A program made the translations under genes and the position numbers. Positions 53,627 to 64,000 of a DNA stretch of 64,000 nucleotides are shown piece by piece. The DNA lies in contig JADJUF010000037.1 of assembly GCA_016717005.1 (NCBI GenBank), forward strand, positions 496,001 through 560,000. The letters run 5' to 3'. The DNA is from Myxococcales bacterium (GTDB taxonomy: Bacteria; Myxococcota_A; Polyangia; Haliangiales; Haliangiaceae). How positions within the stretch are numbered: the first letter of the stretch is position 1; each line of letters begins with the position of its first letter. The notes beneath the pieces are model-generated. The model saw only the letters and a program-made list of their open reading frames with translations, was not told the DNA's origin and searched no databases.

Positions 53627-55915
53627 GTGAAGCGCCTCGCCTCGATCGCCCTCGTCGCCGCCGCCTGCGGTGGCCACTCGCCGGCCGCGCAGTGCCCGGC
53701 CGTCGATCCGACCCCGGTGGTGGTCGAGCCCGGCCCGACCGAGCTCGGCGAGCCGCCGCCGCCGCCGCCCGCGATCGATCGCGACGCGATCGCCGAGCTG
53801 GCGGCGACCCGCAGCTTCAACCTCGGCCTGCCGCGCCCGGTCGCGCTCCTGCCCGACGGCGACGTGCTGTTCCTGCGCACCGGCCCGCGCGACTACGTGG
53901 CCGAGCTGTTCGAGTTCGACCTCGCCACCGGCCAGGCGCGCAAGCTGGCGTCGGCGGCCGACCTGGTCAGCTCGGCCGACGTGGCGCTGTCGGCGGCCGA
54001 GAAGGCCAAGCGCGAGCGCATGCGCATGACCATGCGCGGCATCGTCTCGGTCAGCGCCAACCGGGCCGGCGACCGCCTGCTGGTGCCGCTGGGCGCGCAG
54101 GTGTTCGTCGTCGACCGCGCCACCGGCAAGGCCACCGCGGTCGCGACCGGTGACGGCTACCCGGACAGCCCGCTGCTGTCCCCCGACGGCCGCCGGCTGG
54201 CGTTCCTGCGCGACGGCGACGTCTGGATCACCGACGTCGCCGGCGGCAAGCCGCGCAAGCTGACCAGGAAGGACGGCCCCGACGTGTCGTTCGGCGCCGC
54301 CGAGTTCGCCGCCGCCGAGGAGCTCGATCGCACCGCCGGCACGTGGTGGTCGCCGGCCGGCGACCGGCTGCTGATCCAGCGCACCGACGAGGCCAAGGTC
54401 GCGACGCTCTACGTCGCTGATCCGGCGCACCCCGAGCGGCCGCCGACGCCGTTCCGCTATCCGCGCGCGGGCGCCGACAACGCCGACGTCCGGCTCGCGA
54501 TCTACCCGGCCAAGGGCGGCAAGCCGCTCGAGGTCGCCTGGGATCGCGCCGCGTTCCCGTACGTCCACGACGTGCAGTGGCCCGAGCACGGGCCGCCGAC
54601 GTTGGTCGTGCTCGACCGCGCCCAGACCGAGCTGCGCGTGCTGACGATCGACGACCGGACCGGCGCCACCAAGGTGGTCGTGACCGAGTCGGATCCGACC
54701 TGGGTCAACGCGGTCGGCGGGCCGCGCTGGGCCGCCGACGGCAAGAGCTTCCTGTGGCTGCACGAGGGCGAGGACGCGTGGACGCTGGTGCGCCACGCCG
54801 CCGACGGCGCGCCGCTGGCCACGGTGATCGGCGACGACGCCGACTTCCACGGCCGCTACGCGGTCGACGACGCGACCGGCGAGATCTGGTTCACCCGCGG
54901 CACGCCGGTCGAGGGCCACGTCTGGAGCGTGCGCGCCGACGGCAGCGAGCTGACCCAGCGCACCGACGCGCCCGGCTCGCAGCGCGTCGTGATCGCCGAC
55001 CGCGGCGGCACGCGCCTGCTCGTCCACGACGGCGCCGACGGCGCCCGATCGATCACGGTCGTGCGCGCCGACGGCACCGCCGCCGGCGAGCTGCCGTCGG
55101 TGGCCGAGCCCGGCCCGGCGCTGCCGCAGGTCGAGGTGGCGCCGGTGACCGGGGCCACGAGCGGCTACTGGACCGCGGTCGTGCGGCCGCGCGACTTCGA
55201 TCCCGGCAAGAAGTACCCGGTCGTGCTGCAGGTCTACGCCGGCCCCACGGTCACGACCGTGACCAGCAACCCGCGGGCGTACTGGAAGGATCAGCTGCTG
55301 GCCGACACCGGCTTCATCGTCGTGCGCGGCGACGGGCGCGGCACCCCCGGCCGCGGCCGCGCGTGGGAGCGGGTGATCAGCGGCGATCTGATCACGGTGC
55401 CGATGAACGATCAGATCGAGATCCTGCAGGCGCTGGGCGCCGCCCACCCCGAGATGGATCTGGCCCGGGTCGGCGTCGTCGGCTGGTCGTTCGGCGGCTA
55501 CTTCTCGGCGATGGCCGCCGAGCTGCGCCCCGACGTGTTCAAGGCCGCGATCGCCGGCGCGCCGGTGACCGACTGGCGCTACTACGACACCGCGTACACC
55601 GAGCGCTACATGCGCCTGCCCAGCACCAACGCGGCGGCCTACGACGCCGCCAGCGCCGTGGTCAACGCCGACAAGCTGAGCGTGCCGCTGCTGCTCATCC
55701 ACGGGCTCACCGACGACAACGTCTACGCGGTCAACACGCTGGCGCTGGCCGAGGCGCTGTTCAAGGCCGGCAAGCCGTTCGACTTCGTCGCGCTGTCGGG
55801 CACCCACATGGTGGCCGACCCCGCCGCCGAGGCCGCGCTCCTGACCCGGCAGATCGACTTCTTCCGCGCGCACCTCGGCCTGCCGACGCCGGCCGCCGCC
55901 GCGCCGCAGCCCTGA
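53627..55915 (+). CDS. Dipeptidyl-peptidase IV family (S9) lipoprotein
   Basis: 762 residues from the GTG at 53627; the N-terminus LASIALVAAACGG has a lipobox. The N-terminal propeller (about 70-480) contains FGAAEFAAAEELDRTAGTWW, the Glu pair that binds the substrate N-terminus in DPP-IV. The alpha/beta hydrolase domain has GWSFGGY (Ser), HGLTDDNV (Asp) and SGTHM (His). It cleaves X-Pro dipeptides from peptides, probably in the periplasm or on the outer membrane. The pseudouridine synthase starts 1 base after its stop. Confidence 0.92.
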   Translation: MKRLASIALVAAACGGHSPAAQCPAVDPTPVVVEPGPTELGEPPPPPPAIDRDAIAELAATRSFNLGLPRPVALLPDGDVLFLRTGPRDYVAELFEFDLATGQARKLASAADLVSSADVALSAAEKAKRERMRMTMRGIVSVSANRAGDRLLVPLGAQVFVVDRATGKATAVATGDGYPDSPLLSPDGRRLAFLRDGDVWITDVAGGKPRKLTRKDGPDVSFGAAEFAAAEELDRTAGTWWSPAGDRLLIQRTDEAKVATLYVADPAHPERPPTPFRYPRAGADNADVRLAIYPAKGGKPLEVAWDRAAFPYVHDVQWPEHGPPTLVVLDRAQTELRVLTIDDRTGATKVVVTESDPTWVNAVGGPRWAADGKSFLWLHEGEDAWTLVRHAADGAPLATVIGDDADFHGRYAVDDATGEIWFTRGTPVEGHVWSVRADGSELTQRTDAPGSQRVVIADRGGTRLLVHDGADGARSITVVRADGTAAGELPSVAEPGPALPQVEVAPVTGATSGYWTAVVRPRDFDPGKKYPVVLQVYAGPTVTTVTSNPRAYWKDQLLADTGFIVVRGDGRGTPGRGRAWERVISGDLITVPMNDQIEILQALGAAHPEMDLARVGVVGWSFGGYFSAMAAELRPDVFKAAIAGAPVTDWRYYDTAYTERYMRLPSTNAAAYDAASAVVNADKLSVPLLLIHGLTDDNVYAVNTLALAEALFKAGKPFDFVALSGTHMVADPAAEAALLTRQIDFFRAHLGLPTPAAAAPQP

Positions 55916-55916
55916 C

Positions 55917-56624
55917 GTGGCCGAGGTCGCGATCGCCTGGCGCGACGAGCGGTTCGTCGTGGTCGACAAGCCGGCCGGGGTCGCGGTCCACCGCGGCTGG
56001 GCCGCCGGCGGCGACGACGACGAGCCGCTCTTGCAGCGCGTGCGCGATCTGGTCGGCGCGTACGTGTGGCTGATCAACCGGCTCGATCGCGGCGCGTCGG
56101 GGGCGGTGCTGTTCGCGCTCGACGCCGCGGCCGCGCGCGCGGCCTCGGACGCGTTCGCCGCGGGCACCGTCGACAAGCGCTACCTGGCGATCACCCGCGG
56201 CCACCCGCCGGCGCACCTGGTCATCGACTACGCGATCCCGACCGAGGTCGGCGGCCCGCGCGGCGACGCGGTCACCGAGCTGCGCTGCCTCGAGACCTTC
56301 GGGCGCTACGCCCTGGTCGAGGCCCGCCCGCGCACCGGCCGGCTCCACCAGATCCGCCGCCACTGCAAGCACATCTCGTGTCCGCTGATCGGCGACGTCA
56401 AGTACGGCAAGGGCGAGCACAACCGCATCTTCCGCAGCGAGCACGGCCTGGCGCGCCTGGCGCTCCACGCCGCGCACCTGGGCCTGACGCACCCGCTGGG
56501 CGGCCCGCCGATCGCCGTCGACGTGCCGCTCGCCGCCGACCTCGTCGGCGCGATCGCGAGCTGCCGGATCGCCTACGCGCCGGCGCCGACGACGCCGCCG
56601 CCGCCGCCGCCGGCGGAGACCTGA
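55917..56624 (+). CDS. RluA-family pseudouridine synthase (TruC-like)
   Basis: 235 residues from the GTG at 55917. FVVVDKPAGVAVHRG and LINRLDRGASGAVLFA carry the RluA catalytic Asp (R-L-D-R), and RTGRLHQIRRHCKHISCPLIGD is the other family block. The short length without an S4 domain and the GVAVHRG form suit TruC, which modifies tRNA position 65. It isomerises uridine to pseudouridine in tRNA or rRNA. The C-terminus ends in a Pro tract. Confidence 0.88.
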   Translation: MAEVAIAWRDERFVVVDKPAGVAVHRGWAAGGDDDEPLLQRVRDLVGAYVWLINRLDRGASGAVLFALDAAAARAASDAFAAGTVDKRYLAITRGHPPAHLVIDYAIPTEVGGPRGDAVTELRCLETFGRYALVEARPRTGRLHQIRRHCKHISCPLIGDVKYGKGEHNRIFRSEHGLARLALHAAHLGLTHPLGGPPIAVDVPLAADLVGAIASCRIAYAPAPTTPPPPPPAET

Positions 56625-56735
56625 CGCCGAGACGTGACGCCGAGACCTGGCTCCGCGCCGACCTGGCGCTGCGGACCCGCTGATCGCGCGCCCGCGGATC
56701 GCCGCGCCGTCATCACCTGAGGTACCGTCACCGCG

Positions 56736-57995
56736 ATGGTCCGCCGCATCGCGCTGGGGGCTGCGCTCGTGGCCGCGATGGCCACCGGCGCGGCCGGGTC
56801 GCCGCTCGATCTGTTCGGGTTCGGCGGCCGCTCGCCCGGCCTCGCCGGCACTGGCGTCGCGACGTCGACCGACTACGACGCGGTCTACCTCAACCCGGCC
56901 GGCCTGGCCGAGACCCCGCGCAAGCGCGCCACCGTCGGCGGCCTCGCCGGCGACTTCCGGCTCGAGCTCGGCGGCCAGGACAGCGGCACGACCAGCCCCC
57001 GCGGCCTCACGATCGGCGGCCAGGTGCCGATGCCGCTCGGCGGCGCGCTGCGCGATCGGGTCGGGCTGGGCTTCGGCTTCTACGTGCCGTCCCAGGCGAT
57101 CAACCGCGCGCGCGCGCCGTTCCCCGGCACGCCGACGTTCGCGCTGCTCGAGAGCCGCGCGTTCGTGGTCGGGCTGATGGTCGCGGTCGGCGTGCGCGTG
57201 ACCCCGCGCTGGTCGGTCGGGCTCGGCGTCAACGCGCTCGCGGTGCTGCGCGGCACGATCGACGTCACGATCGACGGCGCCGGCCGCTTCACGACCCAGA
57301 GCGAGCAGCGCCTGCTCACGCGGTTCGCGCCGATCGCCGGCGCGCGCTGGCACCGCTCGCCGACCACCGACGTCGGCCTGGTCGTGCGGGCGCCGTCGCG
57401 CTCGGACTACGACATCGAGGTCACGAGCGATCTCGGCGCGGCGCTGCCGCTGACCCTGCCGATCATCCACATCGCCGGCACCGCCCAGTACGATCCGCTG
57501 ATCGTCGCGGCCGAGCTGGCGTGGCGGCCGGCGCCGTCGACGACCTTGACCGGCCACCTGGCCTGGCACCGGTGGAGCGCGTTCCCGCTGCCGACCGAGA
57601 ACCCGGTCGCCGGCACGGCGCCCCAGGGCCCGGCCGACTTCCACGACACCGCGGTGCCGCGGGTGTCGATCGAGCACGCGCGCCCGGCCGCCGGCGGGGT
57701 CGTGACCGCGCGCGCTGGCTACGCGTTCCTGTGGAGCCCGGCGCCCGAGATGCGGGGCCGGCAGTCGCTGCTCGACAACCACCGCCACGAGCTCGCCGCT
57801 GGCGTCGGGCTGGCGTGGCCGGGCCGCGCGCTGCCGCTGCACGTCGACGCCTGGGTCCAGCTCCACCACCTCGTGGCCCGGCGCCACCGCAAGGACGCCA
57901 CCCTGTTCGGGCCCGGCGACGAGGTGCCGTTCACGGTGCTCTCGACCGGCGGCGACCTCGTCGTCGGCGGCCTCACCGTCGGGGTCGACCTGTGA
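56736..57995 (+). CDS. FadL/OmpP1-family outer membrane protein
   Basis: 419 residues with a signal peptide (MVRRIALGAALVAAMATGAAG). Mature start: GFGGRSPGLAGTGVATSTDYDAVYLNPAGLAE, the typical FadL N-terminal hatch motif with NPAG. Alternating strands follow to a C-terminal strand ending in VGVDL. FadL proteins transport hydrophobic compounds across the outer membrane. Its stop overlaps the next FadL gene (GTGA), so the two are an operon. Confidence 0.85.
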   Translation: MVRRIALGAALVAAMATGAAGSPLDLFGFGGRSPGLAGTGVATSTDYDAVYLNPAGLAETPRKRATVGGLAGDFRLELGGQDSGTTSPRGLTIGGQVPMPLGGALRDRVGLGFGFYVPSQAINRARAPFPGTPTFALLESRAFVVGLMVAVGVRVTPRWSVGLGVNALAVLRGTIDVTIDGAGRFTTQSEQRLLTRFAPIAGARWHRSPTTDVGLVVRAPSRSDYDIEVTSDLGAALPLTLPIIHIAGTAQYDPLIVAAELAWRPAPSTTLTGHLAWHRWSAFPLPTENPVAGTAPQGPADFHDTAVPRVSIEHARPAAGGVVTARAGYAFLWSPAPEMRGRQSLLDNHRHELAAGVGLAWPGRALPLHVDAWVQLHHLVARRHRKDATLFGPGDEVPFTVLSTGGDLVVGGLTVGVDL

Positions 57996-59305
57996 CGGCC
58001 GCCCGCTGGGCCGCCGCGCTGGCGCTGCTCGTGGCCGCGCCCGCGGCCCGCGCCAACCCCGCTGACGCGTACGGCTTCGGCGCGCGCGCCCAGGCCATGG
58101 CCGGCGCCCAGGTGGCCGGCGCCGACGACACCAGCGCCGCCTACTACAACCCGGCGCTGCTGGCCGCGTCGTCGGCGATCCGCATCGACGTCGGCTACCA
58201 GCTGGCGGTGCCGCGCCTGACCATCGACGGCCACGACACCGGCGTCGACGCGTCGCGCGGGCTGGCGATCGGCCTGGCGGTGCCCGGCCAGCTCCTCGGC
58301 GGCCGGCTCGCGGTCGGCGCCGGGCTGTTCCTGCCCGACCAGCACATCACCCGCACGCGCACGCTGGCGTCGGCGCAGCCGCGGTTCGCGCTCTACGACA
58401 ACCGGCCGCAGCGGCTGTTCCTCGCCGCGAACATGGCCGTGGCGCTGCCGCGCGGCGTCTACCTCGGCGCCGGCATCGCGTACATGTCGAGCACCCAGGG
58501 CACGGTCGCGCTCGACGGCGTGGTCGGCTTCCCCGACCCCGGCGTCAGCCAGCTCGACCTGGCGATCGACGTCGATCTCAAGACCATCCGCTACCCGCAG
58601 GCCGGCGTCGCGTGGGAGGCGCTGCCGTGGCTCACGCTCGGCGCGTCGTACCGCGGCGGCTTCCGCCTCGAGATCGATCAGACCTTCGACATCACCGGCG
58701 ACGTCGGCACGCCCGGCGTCGATCCGGTCGTGGCCGACGGCTCGCTGCACCTGCGCTCGCGCGCCCAGGATCTGTTCCAGCCGGCCCAGGTCACCGTCGG
58801 CGCCGCGGCCCGGATGACGCCGCGCTGGACCGTCGACTTCGACCTGGCCTGGCACCGCTGGAGCGCGTTCGAGAACCCGGCGGCGCAGATCGAGATCGGC
58901 CTCGACCTGGGGCAGTTCCAGGACCTCGTCGACATCCCGCCGCAGGAGCCCCTGCCGCTGCCGCACTACCACGACATCGCGGTGCCCCGCCTCGGCGTCG
59001 AGCACACCCGCGGCGCCACCCGCTGGCGCGCCGGCTACGCCTACGAGCCGTCGCCGGCGCCGGCCCAGCAGGGCGCGACCAACTTCATCGACAACGACAA
59101 GCACACGCTCGCGCTCGGCGCGGGCGTCGACCAGGCCGGGCTCGGCGGCATCGTGCTGCGGCCGATCTCGTTCGACGTCGCGGTCACGGCCACCTGGCTG
59201 CCGGGCCGCGACCACCGCAAGCTGCTCGCCGCCGACCCGGTCGGCGACTATCGCTCGGCCGGCGTGATCGTCACCGCCAGCGTCATGTCACGGTGGAGGT
59301 TCTGA
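57992..59305 (+). CDS. Second FadL/OmpP1-family outer membrane protein
   Basis: 437 residues from a GTG overlapping the first gene. Signal peptide (AALALLVAAPAARA), then AYGFGARAQAMAGAQVAGADDTSAAYYNPALLA, the FadL hatch. WHRWSAF occurs in both tandem proteins, which supports duplication. Predicted beta-barrel porin for hydrophobic molecules. The next gene starts on its stop codon (TGATG). Confidence 0.85.
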   Translation: MTAARWAAALALLVAAPAARANPADAYGFGARAQAMAGAQVAGADDTSAAYYNPALLAASSAIRIDVGYQLAVPRLTIDGHDTGVDASRGLAIGLAVPGQLLGGRLAVGAGLFLPDQHITRTRTLASAQPRFALYDNRPQRLFLAANMAVALPRGVYLGAGIAYMSSTQGTVALDGVVGFPDPGVSQLDLAIDVDLKTIRYPQAGVAWEALPWLTLGASYRGGFRLEIDQTFDITGDVGTPGVDPVVADGSLHLRSRAQDLFQPAQVTVGAAARMTPRWTVDFDLAWHRWSAFENPAAQIEIGLDLGQFQDLVDIPPQEPLPLPHYHDIAVPRLGVEHTRGATRWRAGYAYEPSPAPAQQGATNFIDNDKHTLALGAGVDQAGLGGIVLRPISFDVAVTATWLPGRDHRKLLAADPVGDYRSAGVIVTASVMSRWRF

Positions 59306-60272
59306 TGCGCGCGCTCCCCGCCGCCCTCGCCCTCGCCCTCGCGCTGCCCGCGTGCGGGTTCGGCCTCGCCGACGACAGCTCCGGCGGCCACGACGATCTG
59401 CCCGCGACCGGCGCCGGCCCGTTCAAGCGACTCGAGTACGACAGCGCCACCCCCGCCGACGAGCCGTGGCTGGCCACCGACCCGGTGCTCGAGCTGACCG
59501 AGCCGGCGCTGTGGCCGCGCCGCGGCGGCGGCTACCTGGCGTTCGTCACCCGGGAGAGCGCCGCCGAGCCGGCCGGCGACACCTCGATCTGGCGGGCCGA
59601 GCTGTCCAGCCTGACCGAGCTGCCGACCCCGTTCGCGTCGGTGGTCGAGCCCGACCTGTCGTGGGAGGAGGGCCACGTCGGCGCGCCCGCGCTGATCGCC
59701 GACGGCGGCACGCTGGTGATGTTCTACGCCGGCGGCGCCGGCATCGGCCGCGCCGACTCGACCGACGGCGGCGTCACCTGGACCAAGTGGCCCGCGCCGA
59801 TCCTGACCAACGCCACCTCGCCGGGGCGGCCTACGACGGCGCGAACTGGCTCCTGGCGTTCGTCGACGCCAGCGGCGCCATCGGGGTGGCCCGGTCGACC
59901 GACGGCCACGACTTCGTCCGGGACCCGGACCCCATCATGACCGCCCGCGTCGACGATCCCGACGCCTTCGATCACGTCGGGGTGGCCGCGCCGGCCCTGG
60001 CCTGGCTGGTCGAGGGCACCGGCCGGGGCCACTGGGCCCTGTGGTACGCCGGCCTCGAGAAGTCACCCGCCGCGGGTGACAACCCGCTGTACGCGATCGG
60101 CTACGCGGCGTCCTGGGACGGGGCGACGTGGAGCCGGCTGCCCGGGAACCGGCCAGTCGCCGCGGCGCCGGCCGCTGACCCCAGCGTGGTGATCTCGGGC
60201 AATCACGGCCTGATGGCGTTCGCCGCCTTCAACGGGCGCCGATCGGCCATCGGCCTGGCCACGACCCCGTGA
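59305..60272 (+). pseudogene. Lipoprotein resembling five-bladed propeller glycosidases, frame broken
   Basis: The first part (to 59825) is MRALPAALALALALPACGFG, a lipoprotein signal, then PALWPRRGGGYLAFVTRE and LVMFYAGGAGIGRADSTDGG. The frame changes at the GGGG at 59823-59826; one extra G gives SPGAAYDGANWLLAFVDASG and the remainder to 60272. Repeats of the type YAGG...IGRADSTDG are like GH43/DUF1080-type propellers or sialidase-like Asp repeats. It is in an operon with the FadL genes. The break is probably a sequencing error. Confidence 0.7.
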
Positions 60273-60326
60273 AGTTCGCCGGAGCCCCGCAGCGCGTGGT
60301 ATCGTCCTGACGCGCATCGCGCCGCC

Positions 60327-61267
60327 ATGAAAGTCCGATTTTGGGGCGTTCGCGGCTCCATTCCCGTGCCGGGACCCAGCACCAATCGCTACGGCGGTAA
60401 CACGTCGTGTGTCGAGGTGCGTCCGCGGGGCGCCTGGCCGATCATCATCGACGCCGGCACCGGCATCCGCCGCCTGGGCAAGGCGCTGATGGACGAGCGC
60501 TTCGGCGACGGCTCGGGCACGGCCCACATCCTGATCAGCCACACCCACTGGGACCACATCCAGGGGATGCCGTTCTTCTCGCCGCTGTACCGGGCCGGCA
60601 ACAAGATGCACGTGTTCGCGCGCCAGCGCGGCGACACCCACCTCCAGGCGGTGTTCGCGTCCCAGACCGAGGACCCGTACTTCCCGGTGCCGCTGTCGGC
60701 GCTCGAGGCCTCGATCGAGTTCCACGAGCTGGTCGAGGGCAACCGGTTCGCGATCGACAAGACCCTGGTCACCTGCACCCAGCTCAACCACCCGTGGATC
60801 GCGATGGCGTACCGGCTCGACTGCGACGGCGCCGCGGTCGTGTACTGCTCCGACACCGCGCCGTTCTCGGACATCTTGCTCGAGCACGAGTTCATCTCGA
60901 AGCCGCCGACCGGCGAGCCGCTGCCGCGCGCCGTCGCCGACAAGCTGGCGGCGATGCGCGCGTCGCTGGTGGCGCTGTGCCGGGGCGCCGACCTGCTCAT
61001 CTACGACACCCAGTTCACGATCGACGAGTACAAGCTGCGGCCGCACTGGGGCCACTCGACGCCCGATGACGCGATCGCGATCGCGCGCGAGGCCAAGGTC
61101 AAGAAGCTGTGCCTGTACCACCACGCGCCGATGCGCTCCGACGAGGCCCAGGACGCGATCCTGCTGGCGGCGCGGTGGGCGGTGAAGAGCCACGGCGACG
61201 CGTTCGAGGTGATCGCCGCCTACGAGGGCCTCGAGCTGGTCCTCGGTGACGACGACGGGGTCGGCCC

Positions 61268-61271
<4 letters not shown>
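60327..61271 (+). CDS. MBL-fold metallo-hydrolase, first of a tandem pair
   Basis: 314 residues. MKVRFWGVRGSIPVPGP and NRYGGNTSCVEV are typical of the cAMP phosphodiesterase/RNase Z-like subfamily; the metal motif is SHTHWDHIQG (HxHxDH), with later ligands in CSDTAP, YDTQF and HWGHST. It probably hydrolyses a phosphodiester or ester. Its stop overlaps the next gene (ATGA). Confidence 0.85.
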
Positions 61272-62115
<844 letters not shown>

Positions 62116-62119
<4 letters not shown>

Positions 62120-62487
62120 CCGCGGCCGCCGTCGTCGATCTCGCGGCCGCGTTCGCGCAGATCGCCGAGCCCTGGAGCCCGCGCATCGTCGGCGCGCTCA
62201 ACGGCCAGCACGTCAAGCTGGCGCGCCTGGCCGGCGAGTTCGTGTGGCACGACCACGCCGACGCCGACGAGCTGTTCCTGGTGGTGCGCGGCACGCTGGT
62301 CATCCGGCTCGACGACGGCGACCTCACGCTCGGCCCGGGCCAGCTCACGATCATCCCGCGCGGCGTGCGCCACCTGCCGGTCGCCGTCGACGAGGTCTGG
62401 GTGCTGCTGTTCGAGCCCGCCGGCACGGTCAGCACCGGGGCCGCCACCGACGACCCGCGCACCTCGACCGGCGCGTGGCTGCGGTGA
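62116..62487 (+). CDS. Cupin-domain protein
   Basis: 123 residues from a GTG overlapping the hydrolase stop. One cupin barrel: FVWHDHADADELFLVVRGTL contains the metal-binding HxH...E pattern, followed by GQLTIIPRGVRHLPVA with the third His. Small metal-binding cupins act as isomerases, dioxygenases or ligand sensors; the substrate here is unknown. It is coupled to the next small membrane protein gene. Confidence 0.8.
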
Positions 62488-62756
62488 CGCCGCCGCGCCC
62501 CGCCCCCGATCCGGCCGCGCTCCAGCGCCTGCAGCGGACGGCCGCGGCGGTCATCGGGATCCCGGCGGTGCTCGGGGTCATCCTCGCGCTCGCCCAGGCC
62601 TGGCCGGCGACGATGGTGATCGACGCGCTGGCCCGCGACGACGGCCGCTACTCGCTCAAGGCCGCGATCCTCGGCACCATCGCGCTCTTGCTGCTCGCGG
62701 TCCTGGCCGCGCTGATCCCGATCGTCCTGATCGTCCGCGTCGTGCGCCGCCGCTGA
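62484..62756 (+). CDS. Small two-span membrane protein
   Basis: 90 residues from a GTG overlapping the cupin stop. Two hydrophobic helices (VIGIPAVLGVILALAQAW and GTIALLLLAVLAALIPIVLI) are separated by about 25 polar residues; the C-terminus is Arg-rich. No family recognised. Confidence 0.6.
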   Translation: MTPPRPAPDPAALQRLQRTAAAVIGIPAVLGVILALAQAWPATMVIDALARDDGRYSLKAAILGTIALLLLAVLAALIPIVLIVRVVRRR

Positions 62757-62975
62757 CCCGTCCCCTGACGGCCCGCGCCCGGTCGGCGCGAGCGGGGCGT
62801 CGTCACTGGAGTCGTGCGAGGGACGACCTGGCCGCCGGTGCCGAAGGTCGGGCACCCAGCAGCGCGCGACGCGAGCCCAGGCGTGTCGTCAGGGCCCGTC
62901 GTCAGGGGCGCGCGACATCACCGCGCGTCGTCAGATCAGAGGCGCGACATCACCGCGCGACGTCACCGCGCGACG
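62757..62975. other. Convergent intergenic region with CGCGACGTCACC repeats
   Basis: 219 bases at the convergence of the cupin operon and the FHA gene. The right part has several copies of GCGCGACRTCACC. No gene, and no clear terminator hairpin with T-tract. Confidence 0.5.
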
Positions 62976-63908
<933 letters not shown>

Positions 63909-63961
63909 GGGGCGGGCGCGCGCTCGGTCTGGCTACCAAACCGTTACGCTGCATCAGGAAA

Positions 63962-63991
63962 ATTGTAGTTCGAGGTCGGCGTCGAGCGCAA
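63962..63991 (-). promoter_or_regulatory. Candidate promoter of the FHA gene
   Basis: On the minus strand, TTGCGC (63991-63986), an 18-base spacer and TACAAT (63967-63962), in a locally AT-rich stretch about 55 bases before the ATG at 63908. It is the only convincing -10 box upstream. Confidence 0.45.
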
Positions 63992-64000
63992 GTCGGCGAC

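Overview
The window looks like chromosomal DNA of a high-GC myxobacterium, probably on the Polyangiales/Haliangiales/Kofleriaceae side. The grounds are the very high GC with strong GC3 bias, many GTG starts and 4-base ATGA/GTGA couplings, numerous lipoproteins, DUF4157 and CHAT proteins, a Myxococcus-type cysteine-rich repeat, MopE-like metal-binding repeats, and two secreted metallopeptidases ending in a GGCCSTG / hydrophobic helix / poly-Arg tail like MYXO-CTERM. This assignment is inference from composition and gene content, since there is no rRNA here.

Layout. 1-6.4 kb, visibly less GC-rich than the rest, holds an Hsp70-like domain joined by a Pro-rich linker to a McrB-type AAA+ ATPase, then a DUF2357/McrC-like nuclease, meeting head-on a coupled pair of nuclease-like genes (GIY-YIG and PD-(D/E)XK-like). 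6.7-8.4 kb has a nitrilase-superfamily protein that ends in an AT-rich junction, followed by a small unidentified ORF. 8.5-19.2 kb is a type 2 BREX/Pgl core: a winged-helix gene, pglY, pglZ (frame broken at a CG repeat), brxD and brxHI, with no pglX methyltransferase and no pglW kinase in the window. 19.3-23.1 kb carries a toxin-like operon (DUF4157 + transglutaminase, with a lipoprotein-like partner) and a partial duplicate of it. 23.2-29.7 kb has metabolic and surface genes (GST, quinone oxidoreductase, a PAN-domain pseudoprotease, SMP-30-like lipoprotein) and a large GGCTC satellite. 29.9-38.2 kb is a TIR/CHAT/ECF sigma/caspase-remnant/STAND cluster suggestive of signalling or defence. 38.3-63.9 kb is mostly housekeeping and envelope genes: two large metallopeptidases, pcm, metK, a 67-bp tandem repeat array, a MopE-like/radical SAM pair, a DPP-IV peptidase, an RluA-type pseudouridine synthase, tandem FadL-like proteins, tandem MBL hydrolases with a cupin, and an FHA-DUF4388 regulator.

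Assembly caution. Several genes are interrupted by single-base frame changes, many at short G/C homopolymers: the Hsp70-like gene three times, pglZ, the SMP-30 gene, metK and the lipoprotein at 59.3 kb. metK is essential in nearly all bacteria, so at least some of these are probably residual sequencing errors. The pglZ break differs because it sits in a (CG)6 dinucleotide run and loss of one repeat unit would restore the frame; it could be an error or a phase-variable switch.
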